Shown here one piece after another: positions 15,884 through 24,450 of a stretch of 57,441 nucleotides of DNA. The position numbers and the translations under genes were made by a program. Origin of the DNA: CAYLXC01 sp964387865 (GTDB lineage Bacteria; Patescibacteriota; Microgenomatia; Daviesbacterales; UBA10151); the NCBI GenBank assembly GCA_964387865.1, contig CAYLXC010000004.1, positions 1-57,441 on the forward strand. Reading direction: 5' to 3'. How positions within the stretch are numbered: position 1 is the stretch's first letter; every line of letters begins with the position of its first letter. The notes under the pieces are model-generated. The model saw only the letters and a program-made list of their open reading frames with translations. It had not been told where the DNA came from and ran no database searches.

Positions 15884-16620
15884 CTTCTGTATGAGAGTTT
15901 TATAGGAAAATCTGGGTAGCCGTTTAGGAAATCTTTAAAAGATATTGGTTTTTTGCCTTCCATTTGGACTACGAATTTCATAGATCCTGAATCAAGTTCA
16001 GGATGACTGGAAGAGGGTAGAAACTTAACAATTTTAACACCCCATCTGGTCCAAACCCCCGGCCATGGATAATATGCCCTTATCATTCTATCCAGCTTCT
16101 CTTTAGATGGGGGATTTTCAATAGGGAAGTACCCACTTTTTCTGGTTAACCGCTCGCAATGTGTGGCTTTATCATGGTTTTGTGGTATCTGGTTTGATTT
16201 TCCAGAAACAAAATCTTGAATAATTTTAGGCAAAATCTCTGCTGCACGTTGAAACATTTTTTTACTCAAAGTTTGAAAATTATCATCATCAGAAAGCTCT
16301 AAAGCCTCTTGATAAATTATTGGTCCATGATCAATTTTTTCATCCATTTTTATAATAGTTATTCCGGAAGTTTTATCCCCATTTAAAATAGCTGCTTGTA
16401 TTGGTGAGGGACCTCTGTATTTTGGTAAAAGTGAAGGGTGAACATTTATACAGCCAAATTTTGGTAAATTTAGCTCATATTTTGTTAAAATCCTGCCATA
16501 AGATGCAACAACTGCCAAGTCTGCATCATCAAGGGAGTCCACAATAGTGAAATGTTTTTCCAAGACCTCTCTAATGGGCCGAACATATGGTGGAGTTCCT
16601 AAAAAAATGATTTTATACAT
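15880..16620 (-). CDS. fmt: Methionyl-tRNA formyltransferase, short form
   Basis: 246 residues against about 310 in E. coli. The formyltransferase core is complete: VHPSLLPKYRGPSPIQ and catalytic N59, H61 and D97 (MDEKIDHGP). The C-terminal OB-like domain is trimmed. It makes formyl-Met-tRNA for initiation; its partner deformylase lies upstream in the same direction, 73 bases away. Residues 205-213 (SHPELDSGS) come from an in-frame repeat at 15982-16007, an insertion into the C-terminal domain. Confidence 0.9.
   Translation of the reverse strand: MYKIIFLGTPPYVRPIREVLEKHFTIVDSLDDADLAVVASYGRILTKYELNLPKFGCINVHPSLLPKYRGPSPIQAAILNGDKTSGITIIKMDEKIDHGPIIYQEALELSDDDNFQTLSKKMFQRAAEILPKIIQDFVSGKSNQIPQNHDKATHCERLTRKSGYFPIENPPSKEKLDRMIRAYYPWPGVWTRWGVKIVKFLPSSSHPELDSGSMKFVVQMEGKKPISFKDFLNGYPDFPIKLSYRS
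15982..16007. repeat. GTCAT-type repeat inside fmt
   Basis: On the minus strand it begins GTCATCCTGAA and contains CCTGAA/TTCAGG arms around a five-base loop, ending in GGATCT. In frame, encoding HPELDSGS in Fmt. Confidence 0.7.
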
Positions 16621-16626
16621 AGTCGT

Positions 16627-16696
16627 CAGCTTTCAGCTATCAGTCTACAGACAAATCAGAGAAGTCTGAAAGCTGAAGACTGTCGACTGAAAGCTA
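16627..16696. repeat. Heptamer-array hairpin between def and fmt
   Basis: Left arm of seven-base units beginning CAG (CAGCTTT, CAGCTAT, then two more) and right arm of complementary units (AAAGCTG type) around a short centre. It fills nearly the whole intergenic gap. Its CAGTCTA/CAGACAA units are of the same type as the arrays in tig and dnaX. Confidence 0.8.
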
Positions 16697-17272
16697 TATT
16701 GTCATCTCCTCAAAAATATCAGTTCCAGTTTTATCTTTACCTGTAAAGCGGTAAAATTTCCCTTTTTGTTCTAAAACTCTCTGGTTAAATAAAATTCCAT
16801 CCAAATGATCCACTTCATGCTGGAATATCCAGGCAGGAATGCCTTTTAGGGTTTTATTGAACTTATTCCCATTTATATCCTGATAGGAAACCTTTATTGA
16901 GGTATGCCTTTTTACATTGCCCCAAATATTGGGTATGGATAAACAGCCTTCAAAATAAGTTTTTTTGCCTTTTGAATAAGAGATAATTTCAGGATTTATG
17001 ATTGAAACAAATTCCTTTTTATAATCTTTCCATCTGGATGCACGTTGAGTTGGATTTGAGGGAGGTTTTTGTTTTGTATTATGAAGACGGGCCACAAAAA
17101 AGCGATCAGAAAGCCCAACCTGGGTGGCAGCCAATCCAACCCCTTCAGGATCTTTAAAACTTTTGGTAAGTTTTATCATCTGATTTAGAGTGTTTACTAA
17201 AGCTGGTGTAAACTTTTTTACAAATTTTGTTTTTACCCTTAAACTTGGGTCTGGTGCATGAATTACTTGCAT
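16694..17272 (-). CDS. def: Peptide deformylase
   Basis: 192 residues. All three motifs are present: GVGLAATQ (44-51), EGCLS (108-112, Cys ligand) and QHEVDHLDG (151-159, two His ligands and catalytic Glu). It removes N-formyl groups from nascent chains. A basic insert at about residues 67-86 separates motifs 1 and 2. It is encoded with fmt, as in many bacteria. Its last codons overlap the end of the heptamer element at 16627-16696. Confidence 0.95.
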   Translation of the reverse strand: MQVIHAPDPSLRVKTKFVKKFTPALVNTLNQMIKLTKSFKDPEGVGLAATQVGLSDRFFVARLHNTKQKPPSNPTQRASRWKDYKKEFVSIINPEIISYSKGKKTYFEGCLSIPNIWGNVKRHTSIKVSYQDINGNKFNKTLKGIPAWIFQHEVDHLDGILFNQRVLEQKGKFYRFTGKDKTGTDIFEEMTI

Positions 17273-17299
17273 GAGGGAATAATATCAAAGAAAAGGTAT

Positions 17300-17350
17300 A
17301 AAGTAAAAAGTTTAAAGTAAAATTTTTTTTCTTTTTACTTTTGACTTTTA
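17300..17350. repeat. Heptamer-array hairpin upstream of def
   Basis: Units AAAGTAA, AAAGTTT on the left (17300-17320) and TTTTTAC, TTTTGAC on the right (17332-17345), inverted about a T-rich centre. The right arm enters the end of the gene at 17335. With its T run it could also end transcription. Confidence 0.65.
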
Positions 17351-17598
17351 AATTGTTTTAATCTCCACATGAAGACTTTGGCTTTGGATTTTGCTCCATA
17401 ATATCCTTTCGTAAAATTTAGAGCCTCTTCTAAAATTTTTCTGTCAACTTCTTTTGCTAATTTTATGTATAATCCATAGTGTTTTGTGTCATTTAAGGAT
17501 TCTGCCAGATATACGCCGTATTCTTGGAATTCATAAGCAATGTTTTTAGGACGGTCTTTGAATTTCGTTTCAGCAATGGCCCTCTTAATGGACTTCAT
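17335..17598 (-). CDS. Small helical hypothetical protein
   Basis: 87 residues, basic and helical (RAIAETKFKDRPKNIAYEFQEYGVYLAESL). No signal, membrane segment or metal site. It overlaps the stop of the O-antigen-ligase gene by four bases, so it is in that operon. The family is not one I can name. Its last residues (QFKSQK) come from the adjoining heptamer repeat. Confidence 0.55.
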   Translation of the reverse strand: MKSIKRAIAETKFKDRPKNIAYEFQEYGVYLAESLNDTKHYGLYIKLAKEVDRKILEEALNFTKGYYGAKSKAKVFMWRLKQFKSQK

Positions 17599-19688
17599 GG
17601 TTTAGCTGACGTAGTTGCTTCCTCAAGCTTCTGTTTTGCTTCCAAATAGTCAGGTCTTAAATTTATAGCCTGCTTAAAAGCTTTAATTGCCTCATCTTTT
17701 TTATCCAAAGTCTCCAAAATTAGTGCCTTATTGTAATAGAGTTTTGGATCTGTAGGTGCAAGTTTTATCGCCTGATCCAAAGCTTTGAGTGTCTCATCAA
17801 CATATTTTTTATCCAAAGAAGAAAGTTCAAAATAAGTTCTTATGGCTGTTCTCCAAAAAGAGACATTATTTGGGCTCTGTTTTAAAACTGAATCCAAATG
17901 TTCTAAAGCTTCATCTTTCAAGACAGCTGATAAAGTTGCATCAATTTGTTCTAAAGCAGCAGATGCTGCAGCTGCTGAGTATGCAAGCTCACTTCTGTAG
18001 AATGGTTCATCTCTATTCAACTCCTTAGCAGCACTGAGCAGATTATATGCTTTTCCAGCGCTTCCTGCCTCAATAGCATTTTGCCCTTTTTTAAAAATAG
18101 TATCTGCATACCAAAGTTTGAAGATGGAAAATAGAAGATAGAGGGTTGTGAAGATAATAATACCTTTGGCAAATTTGGTGTAAAGAGGACGGCGGTAAAT
18201 AAGATGTAGTATGTAGTATGTAGTATGTAGTATGGATGGCAAAATTAGACCTTTGGTTTTAGGATTTGGATTAATTGTCAGCTTCAGCGGTTTAATGGAT
18301 TGAGTAAAAACAAAGGCCAAAGCTGGGAAAAGGTAAAAGAATATGGCAATTATGACTACAGAGAAAAGGAAGATATTATATATAAGGTAGGAGATATAAG
18401 AAGCAAGGAGAATGGGTATTAGGATATAAGGATATTGGGAAATATTTTTTCTCTTAATATCATAGTATCCTAGTATCGATTTTATGCTCCAAACTACAAA
18501 AGTTAAAATTACTATCATGTATGTGGTAAATCCTGCTAAACCAGTAGTAGCCAAATAGTTCAAATATTCATTGTGAGCTTTGTTATACAAAAAATCCCAC
18601 TCGGATGTTAAGTTATGGGCAGCGGGTCTAAATTGGTAATAAGAATAGGCAAAAGTTTCAACGCCTGATCCAAAAATAGGGTAATGTTTAAATATTTCCA
18701 AAGCTCCTTGCCAAACAATAAACCTGATTTGACCAGATTCTGTGCCACCTGTCTCAAGCTGGGTTCCTACTTGTTGTGTTAAAGAAATAACAGGTCTTGT
18801 AGGAGGAGAGAATTTGGAAATCAGTCTAAAACTGGTTAAAGCAGAACCAAAAAGAAGGTTAATTATAAGAAATGATCCAATAACGAGTAAAACTGGTTTT
18901 ACATTTCGATCCGCCAACTGACGAAGAGAAAATTCCTTTCGTTTGCGCTCGAAGAATAATAATAACCCTAGAAACACTGCCATTCCACAAATTAAACCCA
19001 ACGTAGGTCCCCTGGAATAAGTAAAGGTGAAAGCTAAGTAGTATGTAGTAAGTAGTATGTAGTAGGTAGTTAGGGATTTTCGGCTGGTGGCTGTGAGCAA
19101 AAAATAAAGAGCAGGAAAGATTAGCATGGAAAGGTATGCTGCAAGCCAATTAGGCTGGCCTAAGGTAGCAAATACTCTTTCCTGGACTCTTTGCACCCAG
19201 CAATCAGCATTAAATTCTCCTCTTAAAAACACACAGGATGGAGAAACTCCAAAATGCTCTGAAATTGCATAAAGGGAAATTATGAATCCTGATGCCAGCC
19301 CTACCTTTAGGAGTGTTAAAACCTTATCCTTATCCATGTTGGAAACAAAAGCCCAATATAATAATAGGTAGGTTACTGTGGATAAGAGTCCTCCGTTTAG
19401 TCTGGAATAATAACCCCAAATAGAAGTATGGGTATCAATTGAAAATATCGTAGATAAGATATTTGCGCCTAAAAAAAGTAATAACGGGATATCTAAAGGA
19501 GTCCGTTTAAATATGAATGTTTTCTCCTGGACCATTTTTAAAATCCAACATCCGACAATCAAAACAGTTATTCCATAAGCTAAATTCATCTTATTAAATT
19601 CAAAAAGTTCGTAATTTAAAGAAGTCCAAAAAAGAGGAGTTAGGAAAAAGAGAAGGTAGAAAGAATAGGTGATGACTTTATCCAGCAT
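17595..19688 (-). CDS. O-antigen ligase-like membrane protein with C-terminal TPR
   Basis: 697 residues. About a dozen membrane helices; the central periplasmic segment with QIRFIVWQGALEIFKHYPIFGSGVETFAYSYYQF and HNEYLNYLATTG is the Wzy_C (O-antigen ligase/polymerase) signature. After the last helix come tetratricopeptide repeats (LYYNKALILETLDKKDEAIKAFKQAINLRPD), about three units. Likely transfers or polymerises glycans at the cell surface. Two heptamer insertions give TTYYIL peptides: residues about 207-217 (LTTYYILLTTYYLA) and 485-495 (LHTTYYILHLI), both in membrane or loop regions. Confidence 0.85.
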   Translation of the reverse strand: MLDKVITYSFYLLFFLTPLFWTSLNYELFEFNKMNLAYGITVLIVGCWILKMVQEKTFIFKRTPLDIPLLLFLGANILSTIFSIDTHTSIWGYYSRLNGGLLSTVTYLLLYWAFVSNMDKDKVLTLLKVGLASGFIISLYAISEHFGVSPSCVFLRGEFNADCWVQRVQERVFATLGQPNWLAAYLSMLIFPALYFLLTATSRKSLTTYYILLTTYYLAFTFTYSRGPTLGLICGMAVFLGLLLFFERKRKEFSLRQLADRNVKPVLLVIGSFLIINLLFGSALTSFRLISKFSPPTRPVISLTQQVGTQLETGGTESGQIRFIVWQGALEIFKHYPIFGSGVETFAYSYYQFRPAAHNLTSEWDFLYNKAHNEYLNYLATTGLAGFTTYMIVILTFVVWSIKSILGYYDIKRKNISQYPYILIPILLASYISYLIYNIFLFSVVIIAIFFYLFPALAFVFTQSIKPLKLTINPNPKTKGLILPSILHTTYYILHLIYRRPLYTKFAKGIIIFTTLYLLFSIFKLWYADTIFKKGQNAIEAGSAGKAYNLLSAAKELNRDEPFYRSELAYSAAAASAALEQIDATLSAVLKDEALEHLDSVLKQSPNNVSFWRTAIRTYFELSSLDKKYVDETLKALDQAIKLAPTDPKLYYNKALILETLDKKDEAIKAFKQAINLRPDYLEAKQKLEEATTSAKP
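18204..18236. repeat. Heptamer array inside the O-antigen ligase gene
   Basis: Four exact copies of ATGTAGT (plus strand), read in the gene as ACTACAT and encoding TTYYILH. That unit has no stop codon in any frame on the coding strand but does on the other. Confidence 0.9.
19040..19070. repeat. Second heptamer array inside the O-antigen ligase gene
   Basis: AGTATGT, AGTAAGT and two further variants in tandem. Encodes LTTYYILLTTYYL in the same reading orientation as the array at 18204. Confidence 0.85.
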
Positions 19689-19693
19689 AAATT

Positions 19694-19773
19694 AGGGTAT
19701 AGCGACTAGGGTATAGGGTTTAGTAAAAAAAATCAACTATACCCTAACCCCTAGACCCTAAACCCTACCCTAT
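19694..19773. repeat. Telomere-like heptamer hairpin between ligase and mreB
   Basis: Left arm units AGGGTAT, AGGGTTT (four, 19694-19721); right arm units ATACCCT, AAACCCT (five, 19739-19773), inverted about an A-rich loop. It lies between two divergent starts and extends to about 15 bases before the mreB ATG, so it must overlap promoter sequence. Confidence 0.85.
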
Positions 19774-19788
19774 GTTAAACTGCCATTC

Positions 19789-20853
19789 ATGTTAGGTAAG
19801 ATTTGGCAGTATTTCTCTTATGATATAGGGATTGATCTAGGCACTGTTAATACTTTAGTTTTAGTGAAAGGCAAGGGAATTTTAATCCGGGAACCAACTG
19901 TTGTAGCACTACATAGAAAAACTAGACAAATTTTAGCAATTGGTGGAGAGGCAAAAAGAATGCTTGGCAGAACACCTGCTGCAATTGATGCAATTAGGCC
20001 ACTTCGTGATGGAGTAATTTCTGATTTTGATACAACTGAGGCCATGCTTAGATATTTTATTCATAAAGTTCATGACACACCATCTAAGGGTTTTTGGTCC
20101 ATTCCCAAAATTCCAAAACCTAGAATAGTTGTGGGAATACCATCAGGAGTAACTGAAGTTGAAAGAAGAGCTGTCCAGGATGCATGTCTTTCAGCAGGTG
20201 CAAGGGAGGCATTTTTAATTGAGGAACCTATGGCTGCAGCAATTGGTGCAAATCTTCCTGTTGAAGAACCGGAAGGGGTAATGGTTGTTGATGTGGGAGG
20301 TGGTACAACAGAAATTGCAGTAATTTCTTTGGGAGGAATGGTAATAAACAGATCCTTAAGGGTTGCAGGGGATGAGATGGATGAGGCAATCGTATCTTAT
20401 ATGAGGACAAGATATGGAATGTTAATTGGCGAGAGAACATCCGAGGAGGTAAAAATTGAAATTGGTTCTGCTTTTCCTTTGAATAATGATAATTCAGTTA
20501 TGACAGTTGTAAGAGGTAGAGATTTGGCATCTGGTTTACCAAAATCTTTAAAATTAGGAGCTGCGGAAATTAGGGAAGCATTAACCCCTGTTATTTCACA
20601 AATTATCTCATCCATTCAGGAAGTTTTAGAAGAGACTCCGCCTGAGCTTTTAACTGATGTTGTTGAAAGAGGAATATTTTTGGCAGGTGGCGGATCATTG
20701 CTTCGTGGATTAGACAAAAGGATTGCTGAGGAAACAAAAATGCCGGTATATTTAACAGATGATCCCCTAACAACAGTTGTAAGAGGATGTGGAGAAGTTT
20801 TAAACAATTTGGATCTGTTATCTAAAGTTAGAGTGACAGGAGGTTTACGTTAA
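19789..20853 (+). CDS. mreB: Rod shape-determining protein MreB
   Basis: 354 residues, typical length. Actin-family phosphate loops IGIDLGTVNTLV (14-25) and VMVVDVGGGTTEIAVI, adenosine motif GIFLAGGGSLLRGLD. Amphipathic N-terminus (MLGKIWQYF) for membrane contact. It forms filaments that guide side-wall synthesis. mreC-mreD-mrdA lie 4.4 kb away, beyond the pyrimidine operon, an unusual split. A TAAACT eight bases before the ATG probably serves as -10, with the upstream half inside the heptamer hairpin. Confidence 0.97.
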   Translation: MLGKIWQYFSYDIGIDLGTVNTLVLVKGKGILIREPTVVALHRKTRQILAIGGEAKRMLGRTPAAIDAIRPLRDGVISDFDTTEAMLRYFIHKVHDTPSKGFWSIPKIPKPRIVVGIPSGVTEVERRAVQDACLSAGAREAFLIEEPMAAAIGANLPVEEPEGVMVVDVGGGTTEIAVISLGGMVINRSLRVAGDEMDEAIVSYMRTRYGMLIGERTSEEVKIEIGSAFPLNNDNSVMTVVRGRDLASGLPKSLKLGAAEIREALTPVISQIISSIQEVLEETPPELLTDVVERGIFLAGGGSLLRGLDKRIAEETKMPVYLTDDPLTTVVRGCGEVLNNLDLLSKVRVTGGLR

Positions 20854-20860
20854 ACCGACT

Positions 20861-20895
20861 GTCATCCTGAGCGAGCGGAGCGAGTCGAAGGATCT
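20861..20895. repeat. GTCAT-type repeat after mreB
   Basis: Starts GTCATCCTGAGCGAGCGGAG eight bases after the mreB stop and ends in TCGAAGGATCT. Same family as the insertion at the start of dcd (40838-40863). Confidence 0.8.
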
Positions 20896-20903
20896 ATATT
20901 AAT

Positions 20904-21044
20904 ATGAAAAAAACTGTCCTCTTTGATATTGACGGAACACTTTTAGATACTTATGGTTTTTTAGGCCATGAAATTAAAAAGTACAAGCCGGATTATGTGA
21001 TTGATAACATAGAACAGCTAACAAAAATCCTAAAGCTTGCTTGA
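20904..21044 (+). pseudogene. HAD-hydrolase minigene (internally deleted)
   Basis: 46 codons from ATG 20904. It opens with the intact HAD motif I (VLFDIDGTLLDT) and then jumps to a C-terminal style segment (KPDYVIDNIEQLTKILKLA). The cap and motifs II-IV are missing, so no phosphatase activity is expected. An in-frame deletion is the simplest origin. The frame is open and could still make a peptide. The 3' end overlaps the end of pyrD by 15 bases. Confidence 0.65.
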
Positions 21045-22193
21045 ATTGTAAAATCTGTACTTATAAACGAATAATGGATCCACCATGGCAATTGTGGCAA
21101 TTTGGACCATATCTGCCCCTGCCTTTAAGAATTTATCTACATCAGAAACTTCCACAATTCCACCCCCACCCAAAATCTCATATTTTAATCCCTCCTCTTT
21201 CCTGATTTGGTTTGCCCATTTAATAGACTCTAAAGCAATATCTTGAATAAGTTTTCCGCAAACTCCTGAAGTTTTCCTTCCAGGTAAAATTTCCTTACCA
21301 TCTTTTCCTAAAACAGTCATGGCAATTGCATTTATTCCTGAAACATAATCTAAATTTTTACCCGGTGCCTTAAAAACTTTTTTCATCTGATTTTTGTTTT
21401 TATAAAGGCCAAATTTAAATCCGGCTTTTGTATTTGGAAACCTTCTTTTAAATTCTGAAAAAAGGTATTTAACTAAATCCGCACTCTGAAACATCTCTCC
21501 TTCTTCAGGATTTTCCGTCACATTAGGACATGCTAAATTAAACTCTATAAATTGGGCTCCTGATGTTACTGCTGCTGTTGCTGCTATAAGCAGATCTTCT
21601 GCTGTTTCAACTATTAATGCCTCTGAAGGAGACTTTCCGAAAATAACAGAGCAGCCTTGGTTATCTCCCGGGGTTGTTGCTGTAACCGAACAACCTAAAA
21701 TCTGCCCATCCTTCACTGACTCCCTCTGTTTTCTTAGTTCCTGTGCCCAAACCTCTAATGACGGGGATGGATTTCCAAAAGAATTTGTAATGCTTTGGTA
21801 TTTATCAAATTCATTCTGATCATTGGTTGCAGTTAGAGGTTTATTAAGACTCTGTCTGCTAACTTGTTCTTCAGCCTGAATTATAGCTACATTCGGAACT
21901 TTATTAGAGGGTCTTGGGGTTGATCTTCTGGTTTTTTCCAAAACCATTCCATAGCCCATTTTTAGGTAAAAGTCTGTCCATATTTTTCTGGATGCAGGTC
22001 CTGCAGAAATAGCTATTGGAGAAATTAATTTATGGCCCAAAAAGGAATATTTTTTTTCTCTTGGAAGTGAGGGAAACTTATTGGATAACCAAACAGGGCC
22101 TTCCTGAACAACTTTTTCCCAAGATTTCTTAATATCATAAACAAATTTAGGCTGTTTAGGATGAATTAAATTTTTTGGATCTGATGGTTTCAT
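21030..22193 (-). CDS. pyrD: Dihydroorotate dehydrogenase
   Basis: 387 residues. FMN-barrel enzyme with ISPIAISAGPAS near the start, EFNLACPN (the conserved N-x-(S/A)-C-P-N with the catalytic Cys region) and EILGGGGIVEVSDVDKFLKAGADMVQIATI as the phosphate-binding end. It oxidises dihydroorotate to orotate. Longer than the class 1 enzymes (about 310) and with an unusual N-terminus and insertion, so subclass and electron acceptor are unclear. Last gene of the pyrimidine operon. Confidence 0.85.
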   Translation of the reverse strand: MKPSDPKNLIHPKQPKFVYDIKKSWEKVVQEGPVWLSNKFPSLPREKKYSFLGHKLISPIAISAGPASRKIWTDFYLKMGYGMVLEKTRRSTPRPSNKVPNVAIIQAEEQVSRQSLNKPLTATNDQNEFDKYQSITNSFGNPSPSLEVWAQELRKQRESVKDGQILGCSVTATTPGDNQGCSVIFGKSPSEALIVETAEDLLIAATAAVTSGAQFIEFNLACPNVTENPEEGEMFQSADLVKYLFSEFKRRFPNTKAGFKFGLYKNKNQMKKVFKAPGKNLDYVSGINAIAMTVLGKDGKEILPGRKTSGVCGKLIQDIALESIKWANQIRKEEGLKYEILGGGGIVEVSDVDKFLKAGADMVQIATIAMVDPLFVYKYRFYNSSKL

Positions 22194-22230
22194 TGCGCAA
22201 TATCATACATAATATTCCTGTCCAAAACAA

Positions 22231-22662
22231 TCATTTTTTAAAATACACAATAATAAAGAGTCCACCAATTGCCATTAGCATCCCAATAATTTGAAGAAAA
22301 TTTAGTTTTTCATGCCAAATAATAAAACCAAATATAACTCCATAAATAATTAGGGCTACATAAAAAAGAAGTGTAAACAAGGATTGCGGAGCTCCTAAAG
22401 TATAGGCTTTTATAATTCCATAATTTCCAATCCCTATTAAAGCACCTATTCCAATTGCAATGGGTAAATATTTCAGTCCTAAAATAAGTGACTTATCCTG
22501 AGAAGTTAATAAATGAAGTGTAAGCATGATCAAAAAACCGATAAATGAGGCATATGCATTAACTAAGAATACGGAAATATCTTTAGGTAGAAATTTTGAA
22601 AGGGTTTGATAAGTCACAAAAAGGAGTGGCACGCTAACTGCAAGTATTTTCCAATCCAACAT
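22231..22662 (-). CDS. Small EamA-like membrane protein
   Basis: 143 residues, four to five hydrophobic helices: a single EamA half (NYGIIKAYTLGAPQSLFTLLFYVALIIYGVIFGFIIWHEKLNFLQIIGMLMAIGGLFIIVYF), the size of small multidrug-type transporters that act as dimers. Placed between pyrC (8 bases away) and pyrD, so it may carry a pyrimidine or precursor, but this is inference from position only. Confidence 0.7.
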   Translation of the reverse strand: MLDWKILAVSVPLLFVTYQTLSKFLPKDISVFLVNAYASFIGFLIMLTLHLLTSQDKSLILGLKYLPIAIGIGALIGIGNYGIIKAYTLGAPQSLFTLLFYVALIIYGVIFGFIIWHEKLNFLQIIGMLMAIGGLFIIVYFKK

Positions 22663-22669
22663 AAATCTA

Positions 22670-23737
22670 TTATATAGCTTTTGGATAAATTATTTCTCCG
22701 CTAACAGAATTTGCTAAAACTACACCATTTTCAAAAACTTTTTCCCCTCTTAAAACCACTTTTTTAACTTTGCCTGTAACTTCTAAGCCAGCAAAAGGGC
22801 TCCATTTACATTTTGAATAAAATTTTGAAGGATCAATTTTATAATTCTCATTCATGTCAACTTCAACAAAGGTGTCTGGTTGAGGAGGTATGTAAAAAAT
22901 TCTTCTGGGATTTTCGCTGGTAAGCTGGATTAGCTTTTCTATAGTAAGTCTGCCCTCATTAACTGCTGTTAAAAGTAATGGGAGGGTAGTTTCTAAACCT
23001 GGGACACCATTTGGTGGATTGGGGGAATTTTTTTCTGTCCTTGTATGTGGCGCATGATCAGATGCAATTGTGTCAACTGTCCCATCTTGAACTCCTTTCC
23101 ATAAAGCTTCCTGGTCCTCTTTTGTTGCAAGAGGGGGCCTCATCTTACTATATGGCCCCAACTTTTTGGCATCATTCTGAGTTAAGAATAAATGATGGCA
23201 AGTAACTTCACATGTTATAGATAAACCATCTAATTTCGCCTTTTTTATGTATTCTATTTCTTCTGCCAAACTAATATGACATACATGAAGTTTATTCCCA
23301 TGCTTTTTCGCTAACTGAATAGCAATTTTTAAGGTCGGACCCTCTGCATGAACCATCAGGATTTTATCTTTTGGCCAATGGACAAAAATATCCTCAAGGA
23401 TTATTTTGTCTTCAATCAGCAGTGTACCTGTTGTATGGTTCATATAAACTTTTAAACCAAAAACCTTATTTCTAATGGAATCAAAATGCTGGGTAGATTC
23501 TTTGGTAGCTCCAAAATGAAAACCTACATCACAATACACTCTTCCTTCAGCCAGTGAAATCTTTTTCTCCAAAGCTTCAGAAGAAATGGTTGGCTCAGGA
23601 TTATTTGGCATATCCAAAACAGTAGTATACCCACCTGCTAAAGCAGCTTTTGTTCCTGATTCAAAATCTTCTTTTTGAGTAGCACCAGGTTCCCTAAGAT
23701 GGACATGCGTATCAATAAGCCCTGGAAGTTTAATCAT
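22670..23737 (-). CDS. pyrC: Dihydroorotase
   Basis: 355 residues. Metal-binding HVHLREPG at residues 11-18, later metal-ligand region HAEGPTLK and CHISLAEE, TCEVTCHHLFLT, and the catalytic DHAPHTRTEK. It closes carbamoyl-aspartate to dihydroorotate. Overlaps pyrE by four bases. Shorter than class I enzymes (about 425) but with their motif order. carAB and pyrB are not in this operon. Confidence 0.93.
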   Translation of the reverse strand: MIKLPGLIDTHVHLREPGATQKEDFESGTKAALAGGYTTVLDMPNNPEPTISSEALEKKISLAEGRVYCDVGFHFGATKESTQHFDSIRNKVFGLKVYMNHTTGTLLIEDKIILEDIFVHWPKDKILMVHAEGPTLKIAIQLAKKHGNKLHVCHISLAEEIEYIKKAKLDGLSITCEVTCHHLFLTQNDAKKLGPYSKMRPPLATKEDQEALWKGVQDGTVDTIASDHAPHTRTEKNSPNPPNGVPGLETTLPLLLTAVNEGRLTIEKLIQLTSENPRRIFYIPPQPDTFVEVDMNENYKIDPSKFYSKCKWSPFAGLEVTGKVKKVVLRGEKVFENGVVLANSVSGEIIYPKAI

Positions 23738-24450
23738 TTTGATTTCAGATAAGAAGTTGATTTATCATATTGATCTTTTGTAATCATATTTTTCTCCAAA
23801 TAATAATCTAAAATTTCAGTTAATTTCATTGCTGCATAAACCTTGCATTTTTCTTTCTCAATTTGTTCAACCCCTCCTTGTTCCCTGTCAATTAAAACAA
23901 GCATATTTACATAAAATCCTACTTCCTTTGCTGCACTCAAAGCTTCCAGTTTAGATTTACCATGAGCTATCACATCATCAATAACTAAAAGTCTGGTATC
24001 TTTTTTAACCTTAATTCCTTCCTTAATAACAATATTCCTATCAGTGTTGGCTCCAATTTTTTCATAAACATCCATGTAAGGAAGACTCTTAACTTGTGAA
24101 TATTTTTTGGCAATAATAACTGCTGCCTTAGGGACTCCTGTACAATAATCTTGAGGAGTATCTAATTTTACTTCTGATAAAACTTGAGCAATTTTTGTCA
24201 AAACTTCATCAGGTAAATTTCTTAAATTAACATAAATAGGTGACAGTGGAACATCTATTTTTTCTTCATGAATTTTTAAAGCAAATTCACCATTCTCTTT
24301 GGCAAAATCAATGGGACTTGTTGGTCTTGAAGATTCTTCCAGGTAATATGAGCCATCCTCTCTTTGTTTCCTCCTTATAACTTTTGCTTCAATTTTGGTA
24401 TTAAGGAGTAAATCAGCAAGTTCCTCTTGGGACTTTGTCAACTTAGACAT
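23734..24450 (-). CDS. pyrE: Orotate phosphoribosyltransferase
   Basis: 238 residues. The PRPP-binding loop is LLVIDDVIAHGKSKLEAL (two acidic residues after hydrophobics, then G-K-S). A substrate-side segment TGVPKAAVIIAKKYSQ precedes it. Converts orotate and PRPP to OMP. Starts eight bases inside pyrF, so the two are coupled. The N-terminal 60 residues are longer and more charged than usual. Confidence 0.88.
   Translation of the reverse strand: MSKLTKSQEELADLLLNTKIEAKVIRRKQREDGSYYLEESSRPTSPIDFAKENGEFALKIHEEKIDVPLSPIYVNLRNLPDEVLTKIAQVLSEVKLDTPQDYCTGVPKAAVIIAKKYSQVKSLPYMDVYEKIGANTDRNIVIKEGIKVKKDTRLLVIDDVIAHGKSKLEALSAAKEVGFYVNMLVLIDREQGGVEQIEKEKCKVYAAMKLTEILDYYLEKNMITKDQYDKSTSYLKSK

Noticed and set aside
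18204..18236. CRISPR or ordinary microsatellite
   Set aside because: Units are seven bases with no spacers; the same period recurs with other sequences elsewhere, so it was treated as part of the heptamer family.
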